Assembly: GCA_029264225.1 (NCBI GenBank)
Contig: JARICB010000157.1
Location: forward strand, 1 to 14,460
Direction: 5' to 3'
Source: Nocardioides sp.
GTDB lineage: Bacteria; Actinomycetota; Actinomycetes; Propionibacteriales; Nocardioidaceae
DNA length: 14,460 nt
Both the position numbers and the translations under genes were made by a program. Each line of letters opens with the position of its first letter. Position 1 is the stretch's first letter. Below the pieces are notes generated by a model. The model ran no database searches, had not been told where the DNA came from, and saw only the letters and a program-made list of their open reading frames with translations. This document shows, piece by piece, positions 1 through 6,277 of this stretch.

Positions 1-492
1 TGGCAGAAGGTGGCCCAGGATGTCTCGCCGGCCGAGGATCGCTACCTGATGACGGTCATCGCGACGGCCGCCAACCCGCTGTTCAACGTCTCCCGTGTCG
101 ACATCGACCGCGAGGGCCCGACCTACACCATCGACACGCTGCGGGATCTGCGCCGGCAGATGCCCGATGCCGAGCTCTACTTCATCACCGGCGCCGATGC
201 GCTGGCCGACATCTTCACCTGGCGCAATGCGGAGGAGATCTTCGACCTGGCCCAGTTCGTCGGCTGTACCCGACCCGGCTACGAGATGGACAGATCAACC
301 CTTGACGCGATCCCCTCGCACCGCGTCACCATGGTCGAGATCCCCGCTCTCGCGATCTCCTCGACCGACTGTCGTGCCCGCAAACGGCGCGGCGAACCCG
401 TCTGGTACCTCGTACCCGACGGCGTCGTGCAATACATCGCCAAGCACGGCCTCTATGCACCATCCACGAAAGACACCAAGGACTCCGAATGA
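1..492 (+). CDS. nadD: Nicotinate-nucleotide adenylyltransferase, 3' part
   Basis: This enzyme transfers the adenylyl group of ATP to nicotinate mononucleotide, making deamido-NAD in cytosolic NAD biosynthesis. The reading frame is open from base 1 (W-Q-K before a GTG at 10), so the gene starts left of the window and the HxGH nucleotide-binding motif near its N terminus is not visible. About 163 residues are present. Family signatures seen are the SPAEDRYLM stretch, [32 protein letters not shown], and near the C terminus ISSTDCR (358-378), which matches the ISSTxxR ATP-binding motif of NadD, followed by [19 protein letters not shown]. The stop codon overlaps the rsfS start by four bases (ATGA), so the two genes are probably translationally coupled. 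The GTG at 10 is an internal codon, not the start. The identification is secure; only the N-terminal part is missing. Confidence 0.95.
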   Translation, partial: WQKVAQDVSPAEDRYLMTVIATAANPLFNVSRVDIDREGPTYTIDTLRDLRRQMPDAELYFITGADALADIFTWRNAEEIFDLAQFVGCTRPGYEMDRSTLDAIPSHRVTMVEIPALAISSTDCRARKRRGEPVWYLVPDGVVQYIAKHGLYAPSTKDTKDSE

Positions 493-875
493 CCGCTACC
501 GATCACGCCCTCGAGCTCGTCCAGATCGCCGCTGCCGCGGCCCACGACAAGCTGGCCCAGCAGGTCACGGCCTTCGACGTCAGCGAACAACTCGCCATCA
601 CGGACGCCTTCGTGCTGGCCTCGGCCACCAATGAACGTCAGGTCAAGGCCATCGTCGACGAGATCGAGGACAAGCTCCGTGAGGCGGATGCCAAGCCGCT
701 GCGCCGTGAGGGACATCGCGAGGGCCGCTGGGTGCTGCTCGACTACGGCGAGATCGTCGTACACGTGCAGCACGAGGAGGAGCGCCAGTTCTATGCCCTC
801 GAGCGGCTCTGGCGTGACTGCCCGGCCATCGATGTCTCGGCCGCGGCGCCGCCGGCTGCTCCCGCCGGGGAGTGA
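489..875 (+). CDS. rsfS: Ribosomal silencing factor RsfS (DUF143/Iojap family)
   Basis: RsfS binds ribosomal protein L14 on the 50S subunit and blocks joining to 30S, which dampens translation when nutrients are short. The product is 128 residues, normal for the family. The Iojap core is visible from about residue 6 to 112: the helical start [19 protein letters not shown], then [26 protein letters not shown], where D and the ATN-RQ segment are family hallmarks, and [21 protein letters not shown]. An Ala/Pro-rich tail follows. The start ATG at 489 overlaps the nadD stop and has an AAGGA box at 478-482, six bases upstream. Its stop in turn overlaps the next start (GTGA, 872-875), so nadD, rsfS and the phosphatase form a tightly coupled operon. 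The same trio is adjacent in Mycobacterium. Confidence 0.96.
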   Translation: MTATDHALELVQIAAAAAHDKLAQQVTAFDVSEQLAITDAFVLASATNERQVKAIVDEIEDKLREADAKPLRREGHREGRWVLLDYGEIVVHVQHEEERQFYALERLWRDCPAIDVSAAAPPAAPAGE

Positions 876-1525
876 CCCGCACGCTGATCCTGCTCCGGCA
901 CGGTCGGACCGCGTGGAACGCCGTGGGCCGGGCGCAGGGGCACCTCGACATCGAGTTGGACGGCGTCGGGTTGGCGCAGGCGCGCGCGGTCGCACCGATG
1001 ATCGCCGCGCTGCGCCCGCATGCGCTGTGGAGCTCGGACCTGTCGCGGGCCACCCAGACGGCCGAGGAGATCGCCCGGGTCACCGGACTGTCGGTGCGCA
1101 CCGATGACCGGTTGCGTGAATACGACGTAGGAGAGCGGTCGGGTCTGACGATGTCCGAGTTCGAGGCGGCCTTCCCGCCGCAGCACGCTGCCTGGGTACG
1201 CGCTGGTGGCTCCTACGAGAGCGCGGATGCCGTCCCGGGCGCTGAGACGATTCTCGATGTGAAGAAGCGGATCCTTCCGGCCCTGCAGGAGGCCCTCGCC
1301 TCCGTGCCCGCCGACGGGACGGTCTGCGTCGTCGGGCACGGCGCCGCCTCCAAGGCAGCGCTGGTCGGGCTCCTGGACTGGGATCGAGCACACGTCCGGT
1401 CCCTGCGTGGTCTGGACAACTGTGCCTGGGCGAGCCTTGTGGAGGCCGGTGCCGACGGTGGTCTGAGGCTCACCGGATACAACAGACAGGCACCCGATTT
1501 CGCATCTGTGCGAAGCCTTGGCTAA
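872..1525 (+). CDS. gpgP: Histidine phosphatase family protein, probable glucosyl-3-phosphoglycerate phosphatase
   Basis: The protein has 217 residues and the fold signatures of the phosphoglycerate-mutase-like histidine phosphatases. The phosphate-accepting motif is R9-H10-G11 in LLRHGRTAWN; R59 lies in SSDLSRATQTAEEIA; E83 in REYDVGERSG is the likely proton donor; and the second catalytic histidine is H156 in VVGHGAASK. In mycobacteria the gene directly after nadD and rsfS encodes GpgP, which removes phosphate from glucosyl-3-phosphoglycerate on the route to methylglucose lipopolysaccharides. The identical position supports the same name here, but the substrate cannot be read from the sequence, and a general phosphoserine or sugar phosphatase role is possible. 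The GTG start at 872 overlaps the rsfS stop and puts RHG at the usual distance from the N terminus. No well-spaced ribosome binding site is seen, so coupling is likely. Confidence 0.85.
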   Translation: MTRTLILLRHGRTAWNAVGRAQGHLDIELDGVGLAQARAVAPMIAALRPHALWSSDLSRATQTAEEIARVTGLSVRTDDRLREYDVGERSGLTMSEFEAAFPPQHAAWVRAGGSYESADAVPGAETILDVKKRILPALQEALASVPADGTVCVVGHGAASKAALVGLLDWDRAHVRSLRGLDNCAWASLVEAGADGGLRLTGYNRQAPDFASVRSLG

Positions 1526-1528
1526 GAT
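1499..1528 (+). promoter_or_regulatory. Candidate promoter of tRNA-Ala
   Basis: A TTCGCA element (1499-1504, four of six matches to TTGACA) is separated by 18 bases from TAAGAT (1523-1528), a good actinobacterial -10. The -10 overlaps the TAA stop codon of the preceding phosphatase gene (1523-1525). Transcription would start near 1535, giving a short 5' leader before the tRNA at 1571. This is an inference from motif and spacing only; the tRNA could also be read through from the operon upstream. Confidence 0.45.
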
Positions 1529-1570
1529 TCCGCGAGTTGCCCGGTGCACGTCTGGCCGGTCAGTCCCGAT

Positions 1571-1646
1571 GGGGGTGTGGCGCAGCTGGTAGCGCATCTG
1601 CATGGCATGCAGAGGGTCAGGGGTTCGAGTCCCCTCACCTCCACCA
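1571..1646 (+). tRNA. tRNA-Ala (anticodon GGC)
   Basis: The full cloverleaf can be folded by hand. The acceptor stem is GGGGGTG (1571-1577) with CACCTCC (1636-1642) and includes the G3-U70 pair that is the alanine identity element. The D stem is GCGC (1580-1583 with 1592-1595). The anticodon stem is TCTGC with GCAGA (1597-1601, 1609-1613), and its loop ATGGCAT gives anticodon GGC at 1604-1606, reading GCC codons. The T stem is AGGGG with CCCCT (1619-1623, 1631-1635) around a loop that begins TTCGA. The discriminator base is A1643, and the CCA end is encoded (1644-1646). It has 76 bases and no intron. Confidence 0.98.
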
Positions 1647-1647
1647 T

Positions 1648-1685
1648 CACTTCAGGCCGGATCCGTAAGGATCCGGCCTGAAGTG
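1648..1685 (+). terminator. Strong hairpin after tRNA-Ala, probable terminator
   Basis: Two bases after the encoded CCA lies a perfect 17-bp stem, CACTTCAGGCCGGATCC (1648-1664) with its exact complement (1669-1685), closed by the tetraloop GTAA, which fits the stable GNRA class. No long T tract follows (CATTTCAGGCTCTTT), but actinobacterial terminators often lack one. It probably ends the tRNA transcript. Because the stem is symmetric, it may also stop transcription arriving on the minus strand from the SDR operon. Confidence 0.75.
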
Positions 1686-1706
1686 CATTTCAGGCTCTTT
1701 GGCCGC

Positions 1707-1765
1707 ACTTTCCGAGAGTTGCTGCTGTGCAACAACGCTGTGGGCAGCAGGAACTCTCGGAAGGT
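1707..1765. repeat. Long imperfect palindrome between tRNA-Ala and the SDR gene
   Basis: The segment 1707-1728 pairs with 1744-1765. There is one G-G mismatch (1721/1751) and there are two G-T pairs (1709/1763 and 1728/1744), leaving a 15-base loop. The outer arms read TTTCCGAGAGTT and AACTCTCGGAA. It sits 23 bases beyond the SDR stop codon on the minus strand and 21 bases after the tRNA hairpin on the plus strand. It may be the terminator of the SDR operon or a bidirectional barrier between convergent transcripts, but no T tract follows on either side, and the arms are longer than a terminator needs. A dispersed palindromic repeat is the alternative. Confidence 0.7.
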
Positions 1766-1788
1766 CGCCCGGAGTCCGCGTGTGAAGC

Positions 1789-2550
1789 TCAGGCGATCGT
1801 CATCCCACCGTCGACGGGCAGGGTCTGGCCGGTGATGTAGCCGGACGCGGGGGAGGCAAGGAAGACCACCGTGGCCGCCAGTTCGGCCGGGTCGCCCTTG
1901 CGGCGGGCGGGCACCCGCTGCATGGCCAGATCGAGGTAGCCGTCGGGGTAGGTGTCGGTCATCTCGGATTCGAAGAATCCGGGCGCGATCGAGTTGACCC
2001 GGATCCCCTTGCGCTGGGTCCACTGCTGAGCCAGGTCGCGGGTCAGGCCGTTGAGGCCGGCCTTGGAGGCGCTGTACGCCGCCTGCGGAAGCCCGCCGGT
2101 GGTGATGCCCAGCACCGAGGAGATGTTGATGATCGAGGAGCCAGGTCTCATGACGCGTCCGCATGCCTGGGCCATCCAGAAGCAGCCGTTGAGGTTGACG
2201 TCGATGACCGAGCGGAACTGTTCCGCGCTCTCGCGGGTCGCGGGCACGGCGGTGCCGATCCCGGCATTGTTGACCAGCACGTCGACCCGGCCGAACTCCG
2301 CCATCGCGGCATCGACCAGCGCCTGGCACTGGTCGGGCTCGGAGACGTCGGTGGCAACGGTGAGCGCGCGGCGGCCGGTGGCGGTGACCAGCGTTGCGGT
2401 GTCGGCCAACCGGTCGACGCGCCTGGCGCCCAGCACTACGTCGGCACCGGCCTCGGCCAGGCCCCGAGCGAAGGCGACGCCGATGCCGCTGGAGGCGCCG
2501 GTAACGATGGCGACCTTGCCGTCGAGACGGAACATGTCTGTAGTTGTCAT
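1789..2550 (-). CDS. SDR family NAD(P)-dependent oxidoreductase
   Basis: This is a classical short-chain dehydrogenase/reductase of 253 residues, the usual length. The Rossmann dinucleotide site TGASSGIG is at 17-24. R43 and R44 after the second strand suggest NADP(H). The DV pair at 68-69, NNAG at 94-97, N119, S144/S145, and Y159 with K163 (YSASK) complete the catalytic set; PG (190-191) and the C-terminal LPVDGGMTI are also typical. The pattern resembles 3-oxoacyl-ACP reductases and general alcohol/ketone reductases, but the substrate cannot be told. The ATG at 2550 has no ribosome binding site; instead TAGTGT (2557-2562) lies six bases upstream, as expected for a leaderless transcript. It follows the MFS gene by nine bases and belongs to the ArsR-MFS-SDR operon, so it may modify a compound that the exporter removes (inference). 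Confidence 0.93.
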   Translation of the reverse strand: MTTTDMFRLDGKVAIVTGASSGIGVAFARGLAEAGADVVLGARRVDRLADTATLVTATGRRALTVATDVSEPDQCQALVDAAMAEFGRVDVLVNNAGIGTAVPATRESAEQFRSVIDVNLNGCFWMAQACGRVMRPGSSIINISSVLGITTGGLPQAAYSASKAGLNGLTRDLAQQWTQRKGIRVNSIAPGFFESEMTDTYPDGYLDLAMQRVPARRKGDPAELAATVVFLASPASGYITGQTLPVDGGMTIA

Positions 2551-2556
2551 GGGCCG

Positions 2557-2562
2557 ACACTA
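2557..2562 (-). promoter_or_regulatory. Candidate -10 element for leaderless SDR transcript
   Basis: On the minus strand TAGTGT ends six bases before the SDR ATG, so transcription would begin at or next to the start codon. Its first three bases are the TAG stop codon of the MFS gene. No convincing -35 is present (CCGTCA at 17-base spacing). If active, it would keep the SDR expressed although the MFS gene upstream is frameshifted. This is an inference from motif position only. Confidence 0.35.
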
Positions 2563-3800
2563 GCCAGCGGTGTCGGCGGTGACGGGCGTCGTTTGTCGTT
2601 GCAGGTCGCGCACCGAGCGGGAGGCGAGCACGAGCAGGCAGATCATGAAGTACGCGATGCCAGACATCACCAGCACCCGCGAGATGCCGAACGCGGCCCC
2701 AAGTGGCCCCCAGGCGAGCTGGCCGATCGGCATGGCGACGAACGAGCCGAGCGCGTCGTAGGAGTAGGCGCGCGAGAGCATCCGGTCCTCGATGTGCTCC
2801 TGCATGGCCAGGTTCCAGCCCATGGAGAAGACCTCGATGCCGGCGCCGGCGACGAAGGCGGCCAGGATCAGCGCGATCAGGTGCGGGTTGATGCCGAGGA
2901 CGATCATCGGGATGGAGGCCAGCGAGATGGCGAGCATGCCCCAGAAGAGCGGCCTCCCGAGCGGGACTCGGAGCAGGACGACGGCCATCACCAGCAGGCC
3001 CAGCGCCTCGGCGGAGAGGACGTAGCCCCAGCCCTGTCGGCCGATGGTGTTCTCGGCCACCACAGGTCCCAGCACGAACAGCGCGCCGTTGTGGATCATG
3101 TTGAGGAAGCCGAAGCCCAGCACGACCGCCCACAGCCAGGTGGTGGAGGCGAAGAACGTCCAGCCCTCGCGCAGTTCGGCGATGGTGCTTGTCTGCTCCT
3201 TCGCCTTCTCGGCGCGTGGGATCTTCACCGGGCTCAGCAGCAGCGCCGCGAGCAACCAGGTAGCGGCATCGATGGCCAGTGCCCACCCAGATCCGACGGT
3301 GACGACCAGCAGGGCACCCAGCGTCGGGCCGAGCACGGTCAGACCGTTGCGGGTCAGCGACATCAGCGCGTTGCGGGCTGGAGTTGGTCGCGGGGGACCA
3401 GTTGTGGCAGCAGGCTCGCCATCGCCGGGAACGAGATCGCCGACACTGCTCCGTGCACGACCGAGAGGGCGATCAGCATCCACAGTTCGGCGGTGCCGGT
3501 GATCACCAGGAACGCGATCACTCCCTGGGTCAGGGCGGAGGCGACGTTGGAGAGTTGGATGACGACCTCGCGGGGGAACCGGTCAGAGATCACCCCGCCC
3601 CACAGCAGCAGCACGACCATCGGGATCGTGTGGGCAGCCAGCACCTGACCCAGGGCCGCGGCCGAGTCGGTGATGTCGAGCACCGCGAAGGTCAGCGCGA
3701 TGCTGGCCATCATGTTGCCGAGGGTGTTGACGAAGCGGGAGCTGAAGTACCACGCAAAGTTGCGCTGGCGCAGTGGTTGCGCGGCATCAGCCCAGGTCAT
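2560..3800 (-). pseudogene. MFS transporter (EntS/MFS_3-like exporter), one-base frameshift
   Basis: If one missing base is restored near 3373, this reads as a complete major-facilitator protein of about 413 residues with roughly twelve membrane segments. The N-terminal frame begins at ATG 3800 (MTWADAAQPLRQRNFAWYF), carries the loop motif GGVISDRFPRE (68-78), and ends after LPQLVPRDQLQPA with T-R-stop at 3363. The homologous continuation NALMSLTRNGLTVLGPTLGALL lies in the next frame and runs on to the TAG at 2560-2562. The junction reads CAG CCC GC-AAC GCG CTG on the minus strand, one base short. The start overlaps the ArsR stop (ATGA, 3797-3800), showing an operon. Both halves otherwise look intact, so the lesion is recent, a sequencing error, or bypassed. 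The TGATG junction could allow restart and give two polypeptides of 145 and about 267 residues. Drug or siderophore export is the family role; the substrate is unknown. Confidence 0.85.
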
Positions 3801-4312
3801 GAGTCGTCGGCCATCACGAAGGCCAGCGATGAGGCGCTGACGTGCAGGGTGCCGTCGGTATGGGCCGGTTGTGCCTGTTCGTGGAGCATCACCATGGCGC
3901 GTCGGACCAGGTCCATCGCCTCCGACCAGGTCTCGGACGAGACCCACGTCTCGATGTCGGCGGAGCTGCCCGGCCCCTGCTTCCGGTGCCCGAGGCGGCG
4001 TACGATCTCGGCGTTGGTGGCGTGCTGCCAGGCGATGTGGTCGTCGGGGGAGTCGCTGTGCGGGCGGTCGGGGTCGCCACCTACCCGGTAGCGGTAGCGC
4101 TTGGCGACGCCTCCGCGAATCTTCTCCGTGCTCTCGACGACGAGTTCGCCGGCATCGTGGAGCACCCGAAGGTGGTAGGAGGCGTTGGCGTGGGTGAGGT
4201 CCAGCGCGCTGGCCACCTCGGTCGCGCTCATCGGCTGCGCGGTGAGCATGGAAAGGATGCGCAGCCGCACCGGGTGAGCCACCGAACGCAGCGCTGTGAG
4301 GTCTCGGTCCAT
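3797..4312 (-). CDS. ArsR-type winged-helix transcriptional regulator
   Basis: The product is a 171-residue DNA-binding protein. A winged helix-turn-helix fills residues 6-76: LRSVAHPVRLRILSML, then the recognition region MSATEVASALDLTHANASYHLRVLHDAGEL, and a basic wing ending in AKRYRYRV. The rest (80-171) is acidic and has no recognisable domain. The metal-binding ELCVCDL motif of arsenic/cadmium sensors is absent, so it more likely senses an organic ligand. The start is placed at ATG 4312 because GGAGG (4323-4319) lies six bases upstream; the in-frame GTG at 4318 abuts that box. Its stop overlaps the MFS start. A palindrome over the promoter and ribosome binding site suggests autoregulation and control of the whole ArsR-MFS-SDR operon, as a local repressor of an efflux system (inference). 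Confidence 0.9.
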   Translation of the reverse strand: MDRDLTALRSVAHPVRLRILSMLTAQPMSATEVASALDLTHANASYHLRVLHDAGELVVESTEKIRGGVAKRYRYRVGGDPDRPHSDSPDDHIAWQHATNAEIVRRLGHRKQGPGSSADIETWVSSETWSEAMDLVRRAMVMLHEQAQPAHTDGTLHVSASSLAFVMADDS

Positions 4313-4319
4313 AGCCACC

Positions 4320-4337
4320 CTCCAAGAGTTGTTGGAG
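4320..4337 (-). promoter_or_regulatory. Candidate operator of the ArsR-MFS-SDR operon
   Basis: CTCCAA and TTGGAG form a perfect 6-bp inverted repeat with a six-base spacer. The site overlaps the predicted transcription start and the GGAGG ribosome binding site of the ArsR gene. Inverted repeats of this kind at the start of their own operon are typical of ArsR-family repressors. Binding is not shown by sequence alone. Confidence 0.5.
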
Positions 4338-4341
4338 AGTC

Positions 4342-4371
4342 AGATTGCGTGACGCCGTGGCTTCCTGTCAA
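4342..4371 (-). promoter_or_regulatory. Candidate promoter of the ArsR-MFS-SDR operon
   Basis: On the minus strand a perfect TTGACA (4371-4366) is followed after 18 bases by CAATCT (4347-4342), a weak -10. Transcription would begin around 4335, inside the palindromic operator. The consensus -35 is the strongest part of the evidence. Confidence 0.5.
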
Positions 4372-4491
4372 GTGGTTGGCGGACCCCAATGGGGGCCGGA
4401 CCCCGGTTGGACCCTGACTTGTCCCCGAGACGGACGAATCCGACCGTTCGGCATGGTTGAGTTGGTCACAGCACAGACCTAGGAGGTCCAG

Positions 4492-4878
4492 ATGAGCGAG
4501 CCCAACCCCTATCCGCAGCCCCAGACGCCGATCTCGCCCGCGCAGGAGCGCACCCTGGCGACCATCGCCCACGGCGCACCCCTGGCGGCCATGGTGCTCT
4601 CGGCCGGCCTGCTCGGCTTCGTCGGCTCACTGGTGATCTACCTGATGTACAAGGACCGCGGTCCGTTCGTGCGTGCGCACGCGGCCAATTCGCTCAACGT
4701 GCAGATCATTACCGGCATCGTGCTGCTGATCTCGTTCCCGCTGATGCTGGTCCTCGTCGGCTTCCTCACGTTCGGACTCGCGCTGGTCTTCGCCTTCGTC
4801 ATGCACCTGATCGGGGCCGTCAAGGCCAACAACGGCGAGTGGTGGAACCCGCCGATGACGCCCCGCTTCGTCCAGTAG
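4492..4878 (+). CDS. DUF4870 domain small membrane protein
   Basis: This is a 128-residue membrane protein. A Pro-rich cytosolic N terminus (1-20) is followed by three hydrophobic segments at about 28-52, 69-90 and 92-112. The order TLATIAHGAPLA, then YKDRGPFVRAHAANSLNVQI, then a last helix ending GAVKANNGEWWNPP is the signature of the DUF4870 (Tic20-like) family, whose function is unknown. The start ATG has an excellent AGGAGG at 4481-4486, five bases upstream. It is divergent from the ArsR operon and convergent with the secreted-protein gene, so it is probably transcribed alone. No reliable promoter was found in front of it, only three GGACCC repeats at 4381-4414. The family call is firm; no role can be assigned. 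Confidence 0.9.
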   Translation: MSEPNPYPQPQTPISPAQERTLATIAHGAPLAAMVLSAGLLGFVGSLVIYLMYKDRGPFVRAHAANSLNVQIITGIVLLISFPLMLVLVGFLTFGLALVFAFVMHLIGAVKANNGEWWNPPMTPRFVQ

Positions 4879-4898
4879 GTCGAACAGAACGCCGGGCG

Positions 4899-4913
4899 TC
4901 GCGGCACCCGCGA
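4899..4913. terminator. Small hairpin between convergent genes
   Basis: TCGCGG and CCGCGA form a 6-bp stem with a three-base loop in the 44-base gap between the DUF4870 gene and the convergent secreted-protein gene. It could act as a terminator in both directions, but it is short and has no T tract. Confidence 0.3.
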
Positions 4914-4922
4914 GTCGGTGAT

Positions 4923-6179
4923 TCAGCTCCCCGCGGGTACGTAGTAGCGATACTCGATCATGAAGCTTGACACGTCGTAGGACGCTGGTGGCGTGGTGCT
5001 GAATCCGAAGACGACCGGCTGCGTGGCCTTGGGGAGGTAGGGGTAGCGGTTCAGGTGCACCTTGGACCACGCGGTGGTCGTGGTGCTGTCGCCGACTGCG
5101 GTCTTGGTGTAGTTGTCATCGGTGGAAAGAACGCCGATGTCGGCGCCGCCAACAGTGGTGGGTCCACCGGTGGCGCTGACCCGGTAGGTGTCGACGGGGG
5201 CGGGGAGGACCGGTGCCGGCATCGTCACGTCGATGCTGACCGGGCGGTCGAGGCCCGACAGATCAGGACCGGTCGGCCGGAAGCTGAGCCCACCGGGGAA
5301 TCGGTCGCTCGCTACGGGCTCGACGTGAACTCCACAGTCGTTGCACCCGCCGCCGGACGAGATGTACTCCGAAGGCACGTCGGCCCGGACCGTCTCGGTC
5401 GATGTCTGCTCGACGAGCTGGTCGTGGGAGACAGTGAGACGCCGGGTGGCCCGGAAGGGGTTGCCCGCCTCGTCCACGGTGAAGAACCTGGCCCGGTAGG
5501 TGCCCGTTGGCAGAGCACGGCCTGACTTGGCCAGGCCCTGCCAGGTGAAGCTGGGTGCTCCGTCGTTGCGACTGGCGTCCTTCCAGACGACCTTCCCGCT
5601 GTCGTTGATGATCCGAAGCCGGGACCGTGCCTGGATGCGGTCGGTGTAGAGCCAGTCCTCGTCGTCCCAGTCCGCGTAGACGAACGTGAGTTGCACGGCG
5701 TCCCTGACGAGCGCCGCCCTGGGGTAGACGGTGCGACGCGAGGTGATGAGCTCACCGGAACCGTCGGTGTCCAGGCGTACCAGGGCCACCTTCTTGGTCA
5801 CGCTGCCGCGTGCCTTGGCGGTGATGCGGATGACGTACCTGTCGGAGTCGCCCATCATCCGTCCTGCTCGACTACGCCCGTTCCAGGTGAACACGTGCTG
5901 GCCGACAGCGCGCCGGCCGAGGGACGAGCGGCGGATCACCCGACGGCCCTTGAGGACTTCGACGCTCACCTGGGCCGGAGCGCCGAGACGGTAGCGGACT
6001 CGGGCCACGTCCTTTCGCTGGTCGTGGTTGGGGGAGAAATCGATCAGGTCGTTGGTGATCGTGAGGGGTGGCCGCTGCGCCCCGTGCTCGGAGGGCACCT
6101 CCGCGTGTGCAGGAGTCGTCACCGCCATGGCGCTGGCGATCATCAGTGAGAGAGCGAGCAGGTTGACCATGGATGGCAT
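4923..6179 (-). CDS. Secreted protein with FlgD-type Ig-like repeats, function unknown
   Basis: The 418-residue product begins with a Sec-type signal peptide: a hydrophobic stretch NLLALSLMIASAMAV (6-20) and a likely cleavage after AHA (24-26). No lipobox is seen. Residues 46-64 read LIDFSPNHDQRKDVARVRY, a variant of the FSPNGDG start of FlgD/gliding-type Ig-like domains; the first domain continues to FTWNGRSRAG and YVIRITA (97-121). A second copy ends with FTWQGLAKSGRALPTGTYRARFFTVDEAGN (211-240). The C-terminal part (260-418) is not recognised; it holds the only cysteines, C279 and C282 (CNDC), and ends in RYYVPAGS. The start at ATG 6179 is chosen because GGGGGAA precedes it and the signal peptide follows directly; the frame is open further upstream but that part is not protein-like. 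It is a monocistronic gene convergent with the DUF4870 gene, probably an exported or wall-associated surface protein. Confidence 0.85.
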   Translation of the reverse strand: MPSMVNLLALSLMIASAMAVTTPAHAEVPSEHGAQRPPLTITNDLIDFSPNHDQRKDVARVRYRLGAPAQVSVEVLKGRRVIRRSSLGRRAVGQHVFTWNGRSRAGRMMGDSDRYVIRITAKARGSVTKKVALVRLDTDGSGELITSRRTVYPRAALVRDAVQLTFVYADWDDEDWLYTDRIQARSRLRIINDSGKVVWKDASRNDGAPSFTWQGLAKSGRALPTGTYRARFFTVDEAGNPFRATRRLTVSHDQLVEQTSTETVRADVPSEYISSGGGCNDCGVHVEPVASDRFPGGLSFRPTGPDLSGLDRPVSIDVTMPAPVLPAPVDTYRVSATGGPTTVGGADIGVLSTDDNYTKTAVGDSTTTTAWSKVHLNRYPYLPKATQPVVFGFSTTPPASYDVSSFMIEYRYYVPAGS

Positions 6180-6241
6180 GAGTTCCCCCGGAGAGCGGCT
6201 CTCTTTGTGACGTGCCTCCCGTTTCAAAGGTTGCCCGACGT

Positions 6242-6270
6242 ACGACATCGGCGCCCGGCGGCGGTAAGAT
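6242..6270 (+). promoter_or_regulatory. Candidate promoter of the leuS leader transcript
   Basis: ACGACA (6242-6247, four of six matches to TTGACA) is separated by 17 bases from TAAGAT (6265-6270), identical to the -10 proposed for tRNA-Ala. Seven bases later comes the A of the leader-peptide ATG (6278), which is the expected distance to a transcription start. The leader would then be leaderless. This agrees with the lack of any ribosome binding site before it. Confidence 0.6.
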
Positions 6271-6277
6271 GGCTGCC

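Noticed and set aside
1571..1646. tRNA-Ala as an att site of an integrated element
   Set aside because: I found no second copy of the tRNA 3' end and no integrase or phage gene in the window.
1652..3286. Open frame of 544 codons on the minus strand across the SDR and MFS genes
   Set aside because: It is a low-complexity Arg/Gly/His-rich frame that crosses two real genes; the SDR and MFS frames explain the region.
3468..3476. GCATCCACA as a third DnaA box
   Set aside because: It matches only seven of nine positions and lies inside the MFS coding region.
2593..3648. Open frame of 351 codons on the plus strand opposite the MFS gene
   Set aside because: The composition (Gln, Arg, Gly, Asp, His) is that of an antisense shadow; the opposite strand encodes a typical membrane transporter.
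4457..4485. TTGAGT-17-TAGGAG as promoter of the DUF4870 gene
   Set aside because: The -10 would overlap the AGGAGG ribosome binding site, leaving it outside the transcript.
6269..6277. ATG 6269 as the start of the leuS leader peptide
   Set aside because: It overlaps the last bases of the -10 hexamer, so it would not be transcribed from that promoter; ATG 6278 fits the expected start.
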